A DNA stretch of 64,000 nt from Kitasatospora viridis (lineage in GTDB: Bacteria > Actinomycetota > Actinomycetes > Streptomycetales > Streptomycetaceae), in NCBI RefSeq assembly GCF_007829815.1, contig NZ_VIWT01000006.1, forward strand, positions 248,001 through 312,000. Direction: 5' to 3'. The notes under the pieces are model-generated. The model saw nothing but the letters and a program-made list of their open reading frames with translations. It was not told where the DNA came from and made no database searches. Positions 31,240-40,355 of this stretch are shown here, one piece after another. Position 1 is the stretch's first letter. Every line of letters starts with the position of its first letter. The position numbers were made by a program, and so were the translations under genes.

Positions 31240-32334
31240 ATGTCCGAGCCGGACACCGGACGCGGGCTGCTGCCCCGGGGCGTGCCCGGCCGCCTGCGGA
31301 CCCTGGTGCTCGTCTCCTACGCACTGATCGCCCTCGCGGTGCTGGTCGACCTGACCACCGGCCCGAACACCACCCTCTCGCCGGTGCTCGCCTGCGTCCC
31401 GGTGCTGGCCGGCGCGGGTAGCCGCTCCCCGAAGGTCCCGGCGACCGCCGGGGTGCTGGCCGCGGCCGGGGCCGGACTGCTCGCGCTCGCCAACCAGGAG
31501 GTGCCGCTCGCCGTCCACCTGGCCACCCTGACGGCGATCGCCGCCGTGACCCTGGCCAGCATGGCCAACGCGGTGCTGGCCAGGGCCCGCGAACGCGAAC
31601 TCCTCCAGGTCCGCACCGTCGCCGAGGCCGCCCAGCGGGCGCTGCTGCGCCCCGTCCCCGCGCGGGCCGGGCCGCTGCGGATCGCCGTGCGCTACGTGGC
31701 CGCCGCCGCCGAGGCGCGGATCGGCGGGGACCTGTACGAGGTGCTGGAGACCGAGCACGGGATCCGGATCCTGCTCGGCGACGTCCAGGGCAAGGGGCTG
31801 GCGGCGGTGGAGACCGCCGCCGACGTGCTCGGCGCCTTCCGCGAGGCGGCCCGCACCGAGCCGGACCTGGCCCGGCTGGCCGAGCGCCTGGACGCCGCGC
31901 TGGCGCACCGGCCGGCGGGGGAGCGGTTCGTCACCGCCGTCCTGCTCGGCTTCCCCGTCGGGGCCGGCCCGGCCGAGGTGGTCAACTGCGGCCACCCGCC
32001 GCCGCTGCTGCGCCACCGCTCGCAGCGGGTGACGGCGCTGGAGCCGCCCGGCTTCGCGCCGCCGCTGGCACTGCGGGACTTGACCGGTGAGCCCTACCGC
32101 GGGCGCAGCTTCGAGCTCGACCGCGGCGACCTGCTGCTGCTCTACACCGACGGGGTGGCCGAGGCGCGCAATGCGGCCGGCGAGTTCTACCCGCTCGCCG
32201 CCCGCCTGGCCACCGCCATCACCGCCCAGGAGCCCGACGTGCTGCTCGGCCAGCTGCTGGCCGACGTGCGGTCGTGGGCCGAGGGCGGGCTGGGCGACGA
32301 CGCGGCCGTGCTCGCCCTGCGGCGCGAGCCCTGA
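31240..32334 (+). CDS. Membrane PP2C-type (SpoIIE-like) serine phosphatase
   Basis: A 364-residue protein. Three to four membrane segments occupy residues 20-115 (LRTLVLVSYALIALAVLVDL and following). The cytosolic C-terminal domain is a SpoIIE/RsbU phosphatase with RIGGDLYEVLETEHGIRILLGDVQGKGLAAVETAADVLGAF (metal Asp and the D-V-x-G-K-G motif), NCGHPPPLL and LLLYTDGVAEARNAAGEFY, then GLGDDAAVL at the end. Such enzymes dephosphorylate anti-anti-sigma factors in response to membrane signals. No STAS or RsbW gene adjoins it. ATG at 31240 has GGGAGG upstream. Confidence 0.9.
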   Translation: MSEPDTGRGLLPRGVPGRLRTLVLVSYALIALAVLVDLTTGPNTTLSPVLACVPVLAGAGSRSPKVPATAGVLAAAGAGLLALANQEVPLAVHLATLTAIAAVTLASMANAVLARARERELLQVRTVAEAAQRALLRPVPARAGPLRIAVRYVAAAAEARIGGDLYEVLETEHGIRILLGDVQGKGLAAVETAADVLGAFREAARTEPDLARLAERLDAALAHRPAGERFVTAVLLGFPVGAGPAEVVNCGHPPPLLRHRSQRVTALEPPGFAPPLALRDLTGEPYRGRSFELDRGDLLLLYTDGVAEARNAAGEFYPLAARLATAITAQEPDVLLGQLLADVRSWAEGGLGDDAAVLALRREP

Positions 32335-32533
32335 GCCTGCACTGGGCACGCGCTGGGCCTGCCCTGAGCTCACAGCGAACAGGTCCAGCTGACGGCTGAA
32401 CGTCCGGAAAGGGGAGGGGAACCGGCGCGACCGCTGGCTACTGTCGGGCGAGTGGCGGGCACCGCGCGGACCGCCGCCGAACCTCGACACGGCCTCACCA
32501 AGGCCTCACCACGACCTGACGACGGGTGGATTC

Positions 32534-33106
32534 ATGACGACGGCACACGACGGCGCCGGCGAGCTGGTCTTCAACCGACTGCTGGGGGAGCGCATCGTCT
32601 TCCTCGGCCAGGAGGTCGACGACGACTCCGCCAACCGGATCACCGCCCAACTCCTGCTGCTGGCAGCGGAGTCGGAGAAGGACATCTACCTCTACATCAA
32701 CTCGCCGGGCGGATCGGTCACCGCGGGCATGGCGATCTACGACACCATGCAGTACATCAAGAACGACGTGGTGACGATCGTCAGCGGCATGGCCGCCTCG
32801 ATGGGCCAGGTGCTGCTGACCGCCGGCGCCAAGGGCAAGCGGTACGCGCTGCCGAACGCCGAGGTGCTGATGCACCAGCCCTCCGCCGGCCTGGGCGGCT
32901 CCGCGAGCGACATCCGGGTGCAGGCCGAGCGGCTGGTCCGCAGCAAGCGGCTGATCGCCGAACTCATCGCGGCGCACAGCGGGCAGAGCGTGGACCGGAT
33001 CACCGAGGACTTCGACCGGGACCGCTGGTTCTCGGCGGCCGAGGCGGCGGAGTACGGCCTGGTCGACCGGGTCATCCACAGCCCGGCGGACGTGCCCGCC
33101 TCCTGA
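32534..33106 (+). CDS. clpP: ATP-dependent Clp protease proteolytic subunit
   Basis: A 190-residue ClpP, the barrel peptidase that degrades unfolded or tagged proteins fed by ClpX/ClpC. The triad is intact: Ser89 in SGMAASMG, His114 in VLMHQPSAG and Asp163 in DRDRWFSAAEA. INSPGGSVTAGMAIYDTMQ is also canonical. Streptomycetes have several clpP genes, usually in pairs (P1-P2, P3-P4). This one stands alone, without a second clpP or clpX and with no popR beside it, which suggests the orphan type (P5-like). ATG 32534. Confidence 0.93.
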   Translation: MTTAHDGAGELVFNRLLGERIVFLGQEVDDDSANRITAQLLLLAAESEKDIYLYINSPGGSVTAGMAIYDTMQYIKNDVVTIVSGMAASMGQVLLTAGAKGKRYALPNAEVLMHQPSAGLGGSASDIRVQAERLVRSKRLIAELIAAHSGQSVDRITEDFDRDRWFSAAEAAEYGLVDRVIHSPADVPAS

Positions 33107-33514
33107 CGTGCCGTCCTGACGTGCTCGTCTCCTGACGTACGGTCGCACGTAACGGTTTGCTGCAAGTTTCAGAAAGAATGGCGCCAATGGTCTTGACGGC
33201 GCGCCACCAGCCGGGGGAAAGTCTGCTGCGCGGCCGATCCCGGGGTTCCCGGGTGGTGCCGCGATCCGGGAGCCGGGCGGTTCGCCACCGGCCGGTTCCC
33301 CGGCCACCGGCACCTCCGGGCGGGACCCCGGGGGCGCCGGGCGGTCACCGTGTTCCGGGCGGCCTCGCGAGCGGCCCGGGGCGCAACCCCCCCACCCGCC
33401 GGCTCCCCACGGCCTCCCGGTTACCTCCCGCGCGACGGTGCGCCTACCAGCCCGCCCTGCGCTGCGCGCCGGCCTGCCCGTGGTCGGGCCCGCATCGCCA
33501 GGAGAGAGCCCGAC
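33107..33514. other. Promoter/leader region of the alpha-amylase gene
   Basis: A 408-base gap without a supported gene. It starts with three TCCTGACGT-like repeats after the clpP stop (33101-33140), then an operator-like palindrome at 33157, a TTGACG box at 33193 and a very GC-rich stretch (33230-33480) with several inverted repeats that may form a structured leader. Confidence 0.5.
33157..33165. promoter_or_regulatory. Candidate starch/maltose repressor operator
   Basis: TTGCTGCAA, a perfect palindrome followed by GTTTC. TTGC/GCAA half-sites recur in promoters of Streptomyces alpha-amylase and maltose genes controlled by the LacI-type repressor MalR. The assignment rests on this resemblance and on the amylase gene downstream. 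Confidence 0.45.
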
Positions 33515-35305
33515 ATGACGCGTGTCCACCCGCGCGGCCGCACCGCCCTGTTGGCGGTCGGCACCCTGCTGACCGCCGCCGTCCTGCCGCTCACCGCGCA
33601 GGGCGTCGCCCACGCGAGCGCCCCCAACTCGGGTGACGTGATCGCCAACCTCTTCGAGTGGAACTGGCCGTCGGTGGCCAACGAGTGCACCACGGAGCTC
33701 GGCCCCAAGGGCTACGGGGCGGTCGAGGTCGCCCCGCCCGAGGACTCGATCCGGCTCAACCAGACCAGCCACCCGTGGTGGGAGGTCTACCAGCCGATCG
33801 GCTACGACCTGAACTCCCGGATGGGCACCAGCGCCCAGTTCGCCGCGATGGTGACGACCTGCCACAACGCGGGCGTCAAGGTGTACGCGGACGCCGTGCT
33901 CAACCACATGGCCGGCAACAACAACACCAGCACCGACTCCTACGGCGGCGACGCCTTCAACTCCTCGGCGTACTCCTACTCCCAGCCCGGCTACACCTCG
34001 GCCGACTTCCATGCCTACCCGGCGAACTGCCCCAACTCCGACCTGTCGATCAGCGACTGGAACAGCGTCCAGCAGGTCCAGGAGTGCGACCTGTCGAACC
34101 TGGAGGACCTCTACACGGAGGGCGCCCACGTGCGCCAGCAGGAGGCCGGCTACCTCAACAGCCTGGTCTCGCTGGGTGTGGACGGCTTCCGGATGGACGC
34201 CGCCAAGCACATCGCGCAGGCCGACATGGCGGCCATCCTCGCCCAGGTGAACCCCACCACCTGGACCGGCTCGCGGCCCTACGTCTACCAGGAGGTCATA
34301 CCGGGCAGCTCCGGCTCGCTGGCCCCGGGCGCCTTCGAGTCCAACGGCAGCGTCATCGAGTTCACCTACGCCCAGGACCTCAAGGCCCAGTTCACCGGCA
34401 ACATCGCCAACCTCAAGACCTTCGGCTCCAGTTGGGGCCTGGAACCGCCGGCCAGCTCGACCTCGATGGTGACCAACCACGACACCGAGCGCAACGGCAG
34501 CACGCTCAACTACAAGAGCGGCGCCCCCTACATCCTGGCCAACCTCTTCGAACTCGCCTGGGGCTACGACGTTCCGCAGGTGTACGCCAGCTTCACCTGG
34601 ACCAACAGCGACGACTCCCCGCCCTCCGACGCCAACGGCTACGTCACCGGCACCGACTGCTCGAACGGCTGGTTCTGCACCGACCGCAACCAGGGCATCG
34701 CCAACATGGTCGGTTGGCACAACGCGACCGCGGGCCAGCAGGTCGCCAACTGGTACGACGACGGCAGCAACCTGATCGCCTTCAGCCGCGGCAACCGCGG
34801 CTGGATCGCCATCAACAACGAGAGCAGCGCCAAGACCGTCACCGTCGAGACGGGCCTCGCGGCCGGCAGCTACTGCGACGTCATCCACGGCGACCTCACC
34901 CCGAGCACCGGGGCCTGCTCCGGGGCGACCGTGACCGTGGGCACCAACGGCACCGCGACCGTCACCGTCCCCGCGATGGACGCCGTCGCCCTCTACGCGC
35001 CGAGCGCCGCCGCCGGCACCGTCGGGCAGGCCTTCAGCGTGAACGAGACCACCAGCTGGGGCCAGAACGTGTACCTGGTCGGCTCGGTCCCCGCGCTGGG
35101 CGGCTGGAACACCAGCCAGGCCGTCCCGCTCTCCTCCGCCGGCTACCCGGCGTGGAGCGGCACGGTGACGCTGCCGGCCGGCACCTACGTCGAGTACAAG
35201 TACTTCGTCAAGAACGCGGACGGCTCGATCACCTGGGAGCCCGGCAACAACCACTCCTTCACCACCGGCGCCTCGGGCAACGGCACACTGAACGACAGCT
35301 GGTAG
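33515..35305 (+). CDS. Secreted alpha-amylase with C-terminal starch-binding domain
   Basis: A 596-residue GH13 alpha-amylase that cuts internal alpha-1,4 bonds of starch outside the cell. Signal peptide: residues 1-35, cleaved near AHASA. Catalytic residues are nucleophile Asp228 (GFRMDAAKH), acid/base Glu260 (YVYQEV) and Asp323 (TNHDTE); DAVLNHM is the conserved calcium/active-site segment. The last about 95 residues form a CBM20 starch-binding domain (SWGQNVYLVGSVPALGGWN to KYFVKNADGSITWEPGNNHS). ATG at 33515 with AGGAG upstream. Single-gene unit, probably repressed without maltose or starch through the TTGC/GCAA site. Confidence 0.95.
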   Translation: MTRVHPRGRTALLAVGTLLTAAVLPLTAQGVAHASAPNSGDVIANLFEWNWPSVANECTTELGPKGYGAVEVAPPEDSIRLNQTSHPWWEVYQPIGYDLNSRMGTSAQFAAMVTTCHNAGVKVYADAVLNHMAGNNNTSTDSYGGDAFNSSAYSYSQPGYTSADFHAYPANCPNSDLSISDWNSVQQVQECDLSNLEDLYTEGAHVRQQEAGYLNSLVSLGVDGFRMDAAKHIAQADMAAILAQVNPTTWTGSRPYVYQEVIPGSSGSLAPGAFESNGSVIEFTYAQDLKAQFTGNIANLKTFGSSWGLEPPASSTSMVTNHDTERNGSTLNYKSGAPYILANLFELAWGYDVPQVYASFTWTNSDDSPPSDANGYVTGTDCSNGWFCTDRNQGIANMVGWHNATAGQQVANWYDDGSNLIAFSRGNRGWIAINNESSAKTVTVETGLAAGSYCDVIHGDLTPSTGACSGATVTVGTNGTATVTVPAMDAVALYAPSAAAGTVGQAFSVNETTSWGQNVYLVGSVPALGGWNTSQAVPLSSAGYPAWSGTVTLPAGTYVEYKYFVKNADGSITWEPGNNHSFTTGASGNGTLNDSW

Positions 35306-35321
35306 GCCGGGAGTTGCGGCA

Positions 35322-36155
35322 TCAGGCCGACGGCTCGGGCCGCACCAGGGCGCGGGCCGCGGCGAGTTCCTCCTGCGCGGCCCGCTCGGCGGCCGCCAGG
35401 TAGGTGTAGGCGTCCGGGCCGATCGGCACCCGCAGCGGCCCGGACGCCCCGCCGTCCCGCACCACCCGCAGCACCGCGTCGGCGAACTCCTCGGGACGGC
35501 CCAGCTCCTGGTTGTCCGCCATGGTCCGGAAGCCGTCCAGCGCGGCGCCCGTCGAGGCCGCGTACGCCGGCAGCCGGGTCGCGGACTCGACCAGCGCGTT
35601 GCCGTAGTCGGTGGCGAACCCGCCGGGCTCGACCACCGTCACCCGGATGCCGTGCTCGGCGACCTCGCCCGCCAGCGCCTGGCTCATGCCCTCCAGCGCG
35701 AACTTGCCGGTGACGTAGGCGGCCAGCCCCGGGAAGGCCATCCGCCCCGCCAACGAGGACACGTTGACGATGTGTCCGGAGCGCTGCGCGCGCATCAGCG
35801 GCAGCACCAGGCGGGCCAGCCGCCACGGGCCCACCAGCAACACCTCCAGCTGCTCGCGCAGTTCGGCGTCACCGACCTCCTCGACCGCGCCGAACAACCC
35901 CGAGCCGGCGTTGTTGACCAGCACGTCGATCCCGCCGAGCCGGTCGGCGGCCGTCCGCGCGGCCCGCTCGCACTGCTCGGCGTCGCGCACGTCCAGCGCG
36001 ATCGGCGTGATCCGCCCGGGATGGGCCCGGACCAACTCCTCAAGTGCGGCCGGCTTCCGGGCGGTGGCCGCCACCTGGTCGCCCGCCCCGGCCGCGGCGA
36101 GGGCCAGTGCCCGCCCCAGTCCCGAGGAACATCCCGTTATCAGCCAGCGCCGCAT
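35322..36155 (-). CDS. SDR-family NAD(P)-dependent oxidoreductase
   Basis: A 277-residue classical SDR. It has WLITGCSSGLGRALALAAAGAG (T-G-x3-G-x-G), ATARKPAAL (NADP preference), VNNAGSGLFGAVEE, VNVSSLAGRMAFPGLAAYVTGKFALEG (Ser, Tyr, Lys) and EPGGFATDY. This is the common subgroup acting on hydroxysteroid- or retinol-like alcohols; the substrate is unknown. ATG at 36155 follows a purine-rich site. It converges with the amylase gene. A TGACG-N3-CGTCA palindrome lies about 100 bases upstream of its start. Confidence 0.88.
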   Translation of the reverse strand: MRRWLITGCSSGLGRALALAAAGAGDQVAATARKPAALEELVRAHPGRITPIALDVRDAEQCERAARTAADRLGGIDVLVNNAGSGLFGAVEEVGDAELREQLEVLLVGPWRLARLVLPLMRAQRSGHIVNVSSLAGRMAFPGLAAYVTGKFALEGMSQALAGEVAEHGIRVTVVEPGGFATDYGNALVESATRLPAYAASTGAALDGFRTMADNQELGRPEEFADAVLRVVRDGGASGPLRVPIGPDAYTYLAAAERAAQEELAAARALVRPEPSA

Positions 36156-36252
36156 CGCCCCGCCCTTCCCTCGGCGCCCGGGGCGCCGCCGCGTCACCAC
36201 CCCCGCTGCGCCCCACGATCCCCGCCGCCGGACGGCTCGAAACGCTGTCCAC

Positions 36253-36265
36253 TGACGATGCGTCA
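36253..36265. repeat. TGACG-N3-CGTCA palindrome, copy 5
   Basis: TGACGATGCGTCA between the SDR start (36155, minus) and the methyltransferase stop (36297, minus), in a promoter position for the SDR. Two tandem TCAAGCTCG units follow at 36279. Confidence 0.5.
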
Positions 36266-36296
36266 CATGGCAGGCCCGTCAAGCTCGTCAAGCTCG

Positions 36297-37121
36297 TCAG
36301 GCCTTGCGGGCCAGGGCGCAGGAGATCAGCTGCTCCCACACCGTCAGCTCGCGCTCGTCCGCGCCCGGTCGTCCGGCGCCGTCCGGTCCGGCGTTGTCCG
36401 GCCGCCAGAGCGAGCAGGGGACCAGGCCCGGCTCCAGCACGTCGAGGCCGCCGAACAGGGCGGTGATCTCCTCGTCGGTGCGCCAGCGTCCGCGGCCGAG
36501 GCTGGCCTGGAGCTTCTGTTCCAGGACCCGGGCCTCGCCGTTTTCGCCGGAGCGGAAGTGCGAGATGTAGAACAGGCTGCCGCCGGGCACCCGGTCGGCC
36601 CACCAGCGCACCGGATCGGCGGGCCGCTCGGAATCGTTGAGGTGGTGCAGGACGCCGCTGAAAATCACGCCGAGGGGCCGCTCGAAATCGATGAGTTCGC
36701 GCACGGCGGGATCGTCGTGGATTCCGGCCGGCTCGCGCAGGTCCGCCTGGACCACCGTGGTGCGCTCGTCGCCGTCCAGCAGGGCCCGGCTGCGGGCGAC
36801 GGCGACCGGATCGTGGTCGACGTAGACCACGCGGGCCTCGGCGTTGTGCCGGCGGGCGACCTGGTGCACGTTGTCGGCGGTGGGCAGGCCGCTGCCCAGG
36901 TCGACGAACTGGGCGATCCCGGCGTCGGCCATCGCGCCCACGGCGCGGATCAGGGCCTGGCGGTTGGCCCGGGCGATGGCCGGCGAGCCGGGCAGTTCCT
37001 TGATGAAGAGGTCGCCGATCTCGCGGTCGGCGGGTTCATTGTCAGTGCCACCGAGAAGATAATCATAAATACGGGCAATGCTCGGCTTTGACTGATCGTC
37101 ATTCGCGATGTGATCGGTCAT
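36297..37121 (-). CDS. SAV2177-family SAM-dependent methyltransferase
   Basis: A 274-residue methyltransferase of the actinomycete SAV2177/DUF574 family. The start motif IARIYDYLLGGTDNEPADREIGD is diagnostic, followed by the SAM motif QFVDLGSGLPTADNVHQVAR, VVYVDHDPVAVARS and GVIFSGVLHHL. These proteins are expanded in streptomycetes, often near XRE or DUF397 regulators, and their substrates are not known. ATG at 37121 is preceded by AGGAGG at an ideal distance. Monocistronic as far as can be seen. Confidence 0.92.
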   Translation of the reverse strand: MTDHIANDDQSKPSIARIYDYLLGGTDNEPADREIGDLFIKELPGSPAIARANRQALIRAVGAMADAGIAQFVDLGSGLPTADNVHQVARRHNAEARVVYVDHDPVAVARSRALLDGDERTTVVQADLREPAGIHDDPAVRELIDFERPLGVIFSGVLHHLNDSERPADPVRWWADRVPGGSLFYISHFRSGENGEARVLEQKLQASLGRGRWRTDEEITALFGGLDVLEPGLVPCSLWRPDNAGPDGAGRPGADERELTVWEQLISCALARKA

Positions 37122-37208
37122 GGAAAGGCCTCCTGTCCTCGGACTGTCGATTTCCCAGATCGTAGGGGAATCACCGGGGACAGGAGGGTTCCGCGTCCGC
37201 CGAAGGGT

Positions 37209-37988
37209 TCAGTTGGCGAGGTGGAAGCCCGCGCCGACCCCGCCCTGCGCGTTCAGGTCGCTGAGCACCGAGGTGATCGGGGTGAAGTGCTGGGCGCCCC
37301 ACGCGACCCCCGTCAGGGTGGTGCCGTTGACCACCGGCGAACCGGAGTCCCCGCCCAGGGTCCAGATCAGGGTGGTGTACCAGATGCCGTCCTGACCCAG
37401 GGTGATGCCGCAGGTCAGGCCGGTGCGGTGGCCCTGCTTGCACATCCTGGTGCCGAAGCCCGACACCGGGCCGATCGAGTTGATGGTGGTCGAGCCGGAC
37501 GGGCTGCTGACGGTCGCGGTGGGTGTCACCTTCGACGGGTCCAGCTTGATCACCGCGTAGTCCAGGCCCGGCGTCCCGCCGGTGAGGTAGTCGTTCGGGG
37601 TGCTGACGTAGGTGACCGTGCCGATCGGGCCGATGGCCAGCGTCGGGTTGACGTCGAAGCTGGTCGAGGCGGGGTTGGCGGCGGTGCCCGGTGGGGTGGT
37701 GTCGAGGTAGACCTTGTCGCCCACCAGCTTGTGGCCGGCCGCGTCGATGAAGCAGTGGGCGTTAGTCAGGCCGACCAGGTTGCCGGCACCGTCGTAGCCC
37801 ACGGCCGTGAGCGTGCACAGCTCCGCGCTCCACCCGTTGGCGGTCTGCTGCAACTGCTGGACGATCCCGCTGCCGCCCCCGATGGGGTGCGGGGCGACGT
37901 CCGCGTGCGCGGCGGGTGCGGCGAACCCCGCGACGGTGATCACCGCGGTGGCGCCGGCGGCCAGCAGGTGGCGGATCAGGTTGGGCAT
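37209..37988 (-). CDS. Secreted trypsin-like serine protease (S1 family)
   Basis: A 259-residue exported chymotrypsin-fold peptidase. Signal peptide residues 1-29 (AAPAAHAD). The triad is His78 (TNAHCF), Asp143 (LDYAVI) and Ser215 (GGDSGSPV); paired cysteines at TRMCKQGHRTGLTCG are typical of streptogrisin-like enzymes. There is no long propeptide, unlike streptogrisins, so it is closer to the glutamyl-endopeptidase/trypsin-like group with a short pro-region. ATG at 37988 has GAGGAG upstream. Confidence 0.9.
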   Translation of the reverse strand: MPNLIRHLLAAGATAVITVAGFAAPAAHADVAPHPIGGGSGIVQQLQQTANGWSAELCTLTAVGYDGAGNLVGLTNAHCFIDAAGHKLVGDKVYLDTTPPGTAANPASTSFDVNPTLAIGPIGTVTYVSTPNDYLTGGTPGLDYAVIKLDPSKVTPTATVSSPSGSTTINSIGPVSGFGTRMCKQGHRTGLTCGITLGQDGIWYTTLIWTLGGDSGSPVVNGTTLTGVAWGAQHFTPITSVLSDLNAQGGVGAGFHLAN

Positions 37989-38343
37989 GGGAACTCCTCC
38001 TCGGGGACGGCTCCGCGACGGACGCTCCGGTCGACCCGCGCGGACCGCACGGCGGTCCGCGGGCCGGGGCGCACCGGGAGCCTCCGATGCTGGTCCCGGT
38101 GCGGTCCGGCGGACAGGTCGCGGCACCGGCCATCCGTGACCGGTCGGCGTACCCGCTGCTCCCGGCGGGTTCGGCGGGCTGGAATGGCCGCCGCGCCGGC
38201 CGCAGCGGGCCTGCGCGGGCCGCATGGTGGCCGTGCACACCTCGTGCGCAGCGGATGCGTCGGCTCGTCACATGTCGCGCCCGGCCCGGCGGTTCTACGG
38301 TTCCGGCATCCCCCGCTGCCCTCCAGCACGTCAGGAGCCGACC
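37989..38343. other. Divergent promoter gap
   Basis: 355 bases between the protease (minus) and the ABC binding-protein gene (plus). No credible gene is present. It is very GC-rich, with repeated CGTCGGCTCGTCA-like words at about 38260-38275 and again in the following signal-peptide coding region. Promoters for both flanking genes must lie here, but no clear -35/-10 pair stands out. Confidence 0.5.
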
Positions 38344-39594
38344 ATGCCGCACTCCGTCTCCCCGGTCAGAGCCGTCGCGTCGGCTCGTTCACCCGTCCCC
38401 CGGAGCGGGTCGGCCGTGCTCCTGGCGGCCGGGCTGCTGGTGGCCGGCTGCGCCCAGGCCGGCACGGCCGGAACGGCGGGCGGCGGGGCGCAGGCGCCGG
38501 TGCGGGTCGGGCTGGTCTACTCGAAGACCGGCCCGCTGGCCGCCTACGGCGCCCAGTACCTGGAGGGCTTCAAAGCCGGTCTGGACTACGCCACCCAGGG
38601 CACCGGCGCGGTCGACGGCCACCGGATCGAGTACACCGAGCAGGACGACGCCGGCGACCCCGCGAAGGCGGTCTCCGAGGCCAAGGACCTGATCGGCCAG
38701 GGCTACCGGATCCTGGCCGGCTCCACCGCCTCGGGCGTGGCCCTCCAGGTGGCCCCGATCGCCGCGCAGAACAAGGTGCTGTTCATCAGCGGCCCGGCCG
38801 CCGCCGACAAGCTGACCGGCCTCAACGCCTACACCTTCCGCTCCGGCCGGCAGTCGTACCAGGACATCCTCACCGCCGCCTCCTTCCTGGGCGACGCGGC
38901 GGGCAGGAAAGTCACCGTACTGGCCCAGGACAACGCCTTCGGCCAGGCCAACGTGGCCGCCGTCAAGGCCGTGCTGGGCGGGCAGGGCGCCAGCGTGGAC
39001 GCGGTGCTCGCGCCGCCCGACGCGACCGACCTGACCCCGTTCGCCACCCAGGCCAAGGCGGCCCGGCCCGATCTGCTCTTCGTCGCCTGGGCCGGCGACA
39101 CCGCGTCGGCCCTGTGGACGGCGCTCAACCAGCAGGACGTCTTCGCCACCACCAAGGTGGTCACCGGCCTCGACCTGGCCGCCTCCTACCCGCTGTTCGG
39201 CCCGGCCGCGGCCAAGATCTCCTTCCTGGACCACTACTTCGGCGGCGCCGCCGGCACCGACGTCGAGAAGGCGATGACCGCCTACCTCGCCAAGGACGGC
39301 GCCAAGCCCGACATCTTCAGCCCCGACGGCTTCACCGCCGCCCAGCTGGTGGTGCACGCCGTCGAGGCGAACCACGGCTCGGTGAACGACACTTCGGCCC
39401 TGGCCAAGGCCCTGGAGGGGTGGAGCTTCGACGGCGTCAAGGGCCGGCTGACCGTCCGGGCCGCGGACCACGCGCTGCTCCAGCCGATGTTCCAGGTGCA
39501 GTTGACCGGCACGGGCGCGGCCGCCGCACCGAGCGTGCTGCGCACGCTGCCCGCCGACCAGGTGGCGCCGCCCGTCACCCCGATCGCGGGCTGA
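38344..39594 (+). CDS. ABC transporter substrate-binding lipoprotein (LivK-type)
   Basis: A 416-residue periplasmic-binding-fold type I lipoprotein. The signal ends LLAAGLLVAGC, and mature residues begin after the Cys. VRVGLVYSKTGPLAAYGAQYLEGFKAGLDYATQG is the N-lobe start of branched-chain amino-acid/amide receptors, and the hinge segments and FSPDGFTAAQLVVHAVE match the C-lobe. It captures the ligand outside the membrane for the transporter encoded by the next four genes. ATG 38344 with CAGGAG upstream. The ligand may be an amide or aromatic acid rather than leucine, considering the esterase at the operon end. Confidence 0.92.
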   Translation: MPHSVSPVRAVASARSPVPRSGSAVLLAAGLLVAGCAQAGTAGTAGGGAQAPVRVGLVYSKTGPLAAYGAQYLEGFKAGLDYATQGTGAVDGHRIEYTEQDDAGDPAKAVSEAKDLIGQGYRILAGSTASGVALQVAPIAAQNKVLFISGPAAADKLTGLNAYTFRSGRQSYQDILTAASFLGDAAGRKVTVLAQDNAFGQANVAAVKAVLGGQGASVDAVLAPPDATDLTPFATQAKAARPDLLFVAWAGDTASALWTALNQQDVFATTKVVTGLDLAASYPLFGPAAAKISFLDHYFGGAAGTDVEKAMTAYLAKDGAKPDIFSPDGFTAAQLVVHAVEANHGSVNDTSALAKALEGWSFDGVKGRLTVRAADHALLQPMFQVQLTGTGAAAAPSVLRTLPADQVAPPVTPIAG

Positions 39595-39599
39595 CCGGC

Positions 39600-40355
39600 A
39601 TGGCGGACGCCCCGGTGCTGCGGCTGCGCGGCCTCGGCTGGGCGGTGCGCGGCGTGCCGATCGTCGAGGACGTCTCACTCGCCGTCGACGAGGGCGAGTT
39701 CCTCGCGTTCATCGGTCCCAACGGCGCCGGCAAGACCTCGCTGTTCAACCTGGTCTCGGGCCTGTGCCCGGCCACCAGCGGCTCGATCGAGCTCGACGGC
39801 GCCGACATCACCGCCGCCCCGGTGGCCGCCCGCGCCCGCCGCGGCATCGGCCGGACCTTCCAGACCTCCTCGCTCTGGCCCGGGCTGACGGTCGCCGAGC
39901 ACCTGCGCCTGGCCGCCCAGGCGGCCGCCGGGACCGGCGCCCGCGGGCTGCTCCGGCGGCGCGCCGAGCCCTACCGGGAGCAGGTCGACGCGACCCTGGA
40001 CCGCACCCGGCTCGGGCACCGGGCCGAGGCCCTGGCCGGGGCGCTGTCGCACGGCGAGAAGCGCAAGCTCGAACTCGCCGTGCTGCTGGTCGGCGACCCC
40101 CGGCTGATCCTGCTCGACGAGCCGATGGCCGGAGTGAGCGCCGAGGAGGTGCCCGCCCTGGTGGAGCTGATCCGCGCCGTCCACCGGGACCAGGGCCGTA
40201 CGGTGCTGATGGTCGAACACCACATGGACGTGCTGCTCGGCCTCGCGGACCGGCTGGCCGTGATGCACCACGGCACCCTGCTCGCGCTCGACGCCCCGGC
40301 CCGGTTGATGGCCGACGCCACCGTCCAACAGGCCTACCTCGGGGAGGCGTTGTGA
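39600..40355 (+). CDS. LivG-type ABC transporter ATP-binding protein
   Basis: A 251-residue ABC ATPase. The Walker A is GPNGAGKTS, the signature is replaced by LSHGEKRKLELA (LSHGE in place of LSGGQ, as is usual in LivG), Walker B is LILLDEPMAGVS, and the switch His is in VEHHMD. It powers the two permeases together with the LivF-like subunit. The ATG follows the binding-protein stop by five bases, and its stop overlaps the GTG of the next gene. Confidence 0.93.
   Translation: MADAPVLRLRGLGWAVRGVPIVEDVSLAVDEGEFLAFIGPNGAGKTSLFNLVSGLCPATSGSIELDGADITAAPVAARARRGIGRTFQTSSLWPGLTVAEHLRLAAQAAAGTGARGLLRRRAEPYREQVDATLDRTRLGHRAEALAGALSHGEKRKLELAVLLVGDPRLILLDEPMAGVSAEEVPALVELIRAVHRDQGRTVLMVEHHMDVLLGLADRLAVMHHGTLLALDAPARLMADATVQQAYLGEAL

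Noticed and set aside
33157..33480. Possible small genes upstream of the amylase
   Set aside because: Frames there lack ribosome-binding sites and normal codon bias, and are explained better as a leader with an operator and GC-rich stems.
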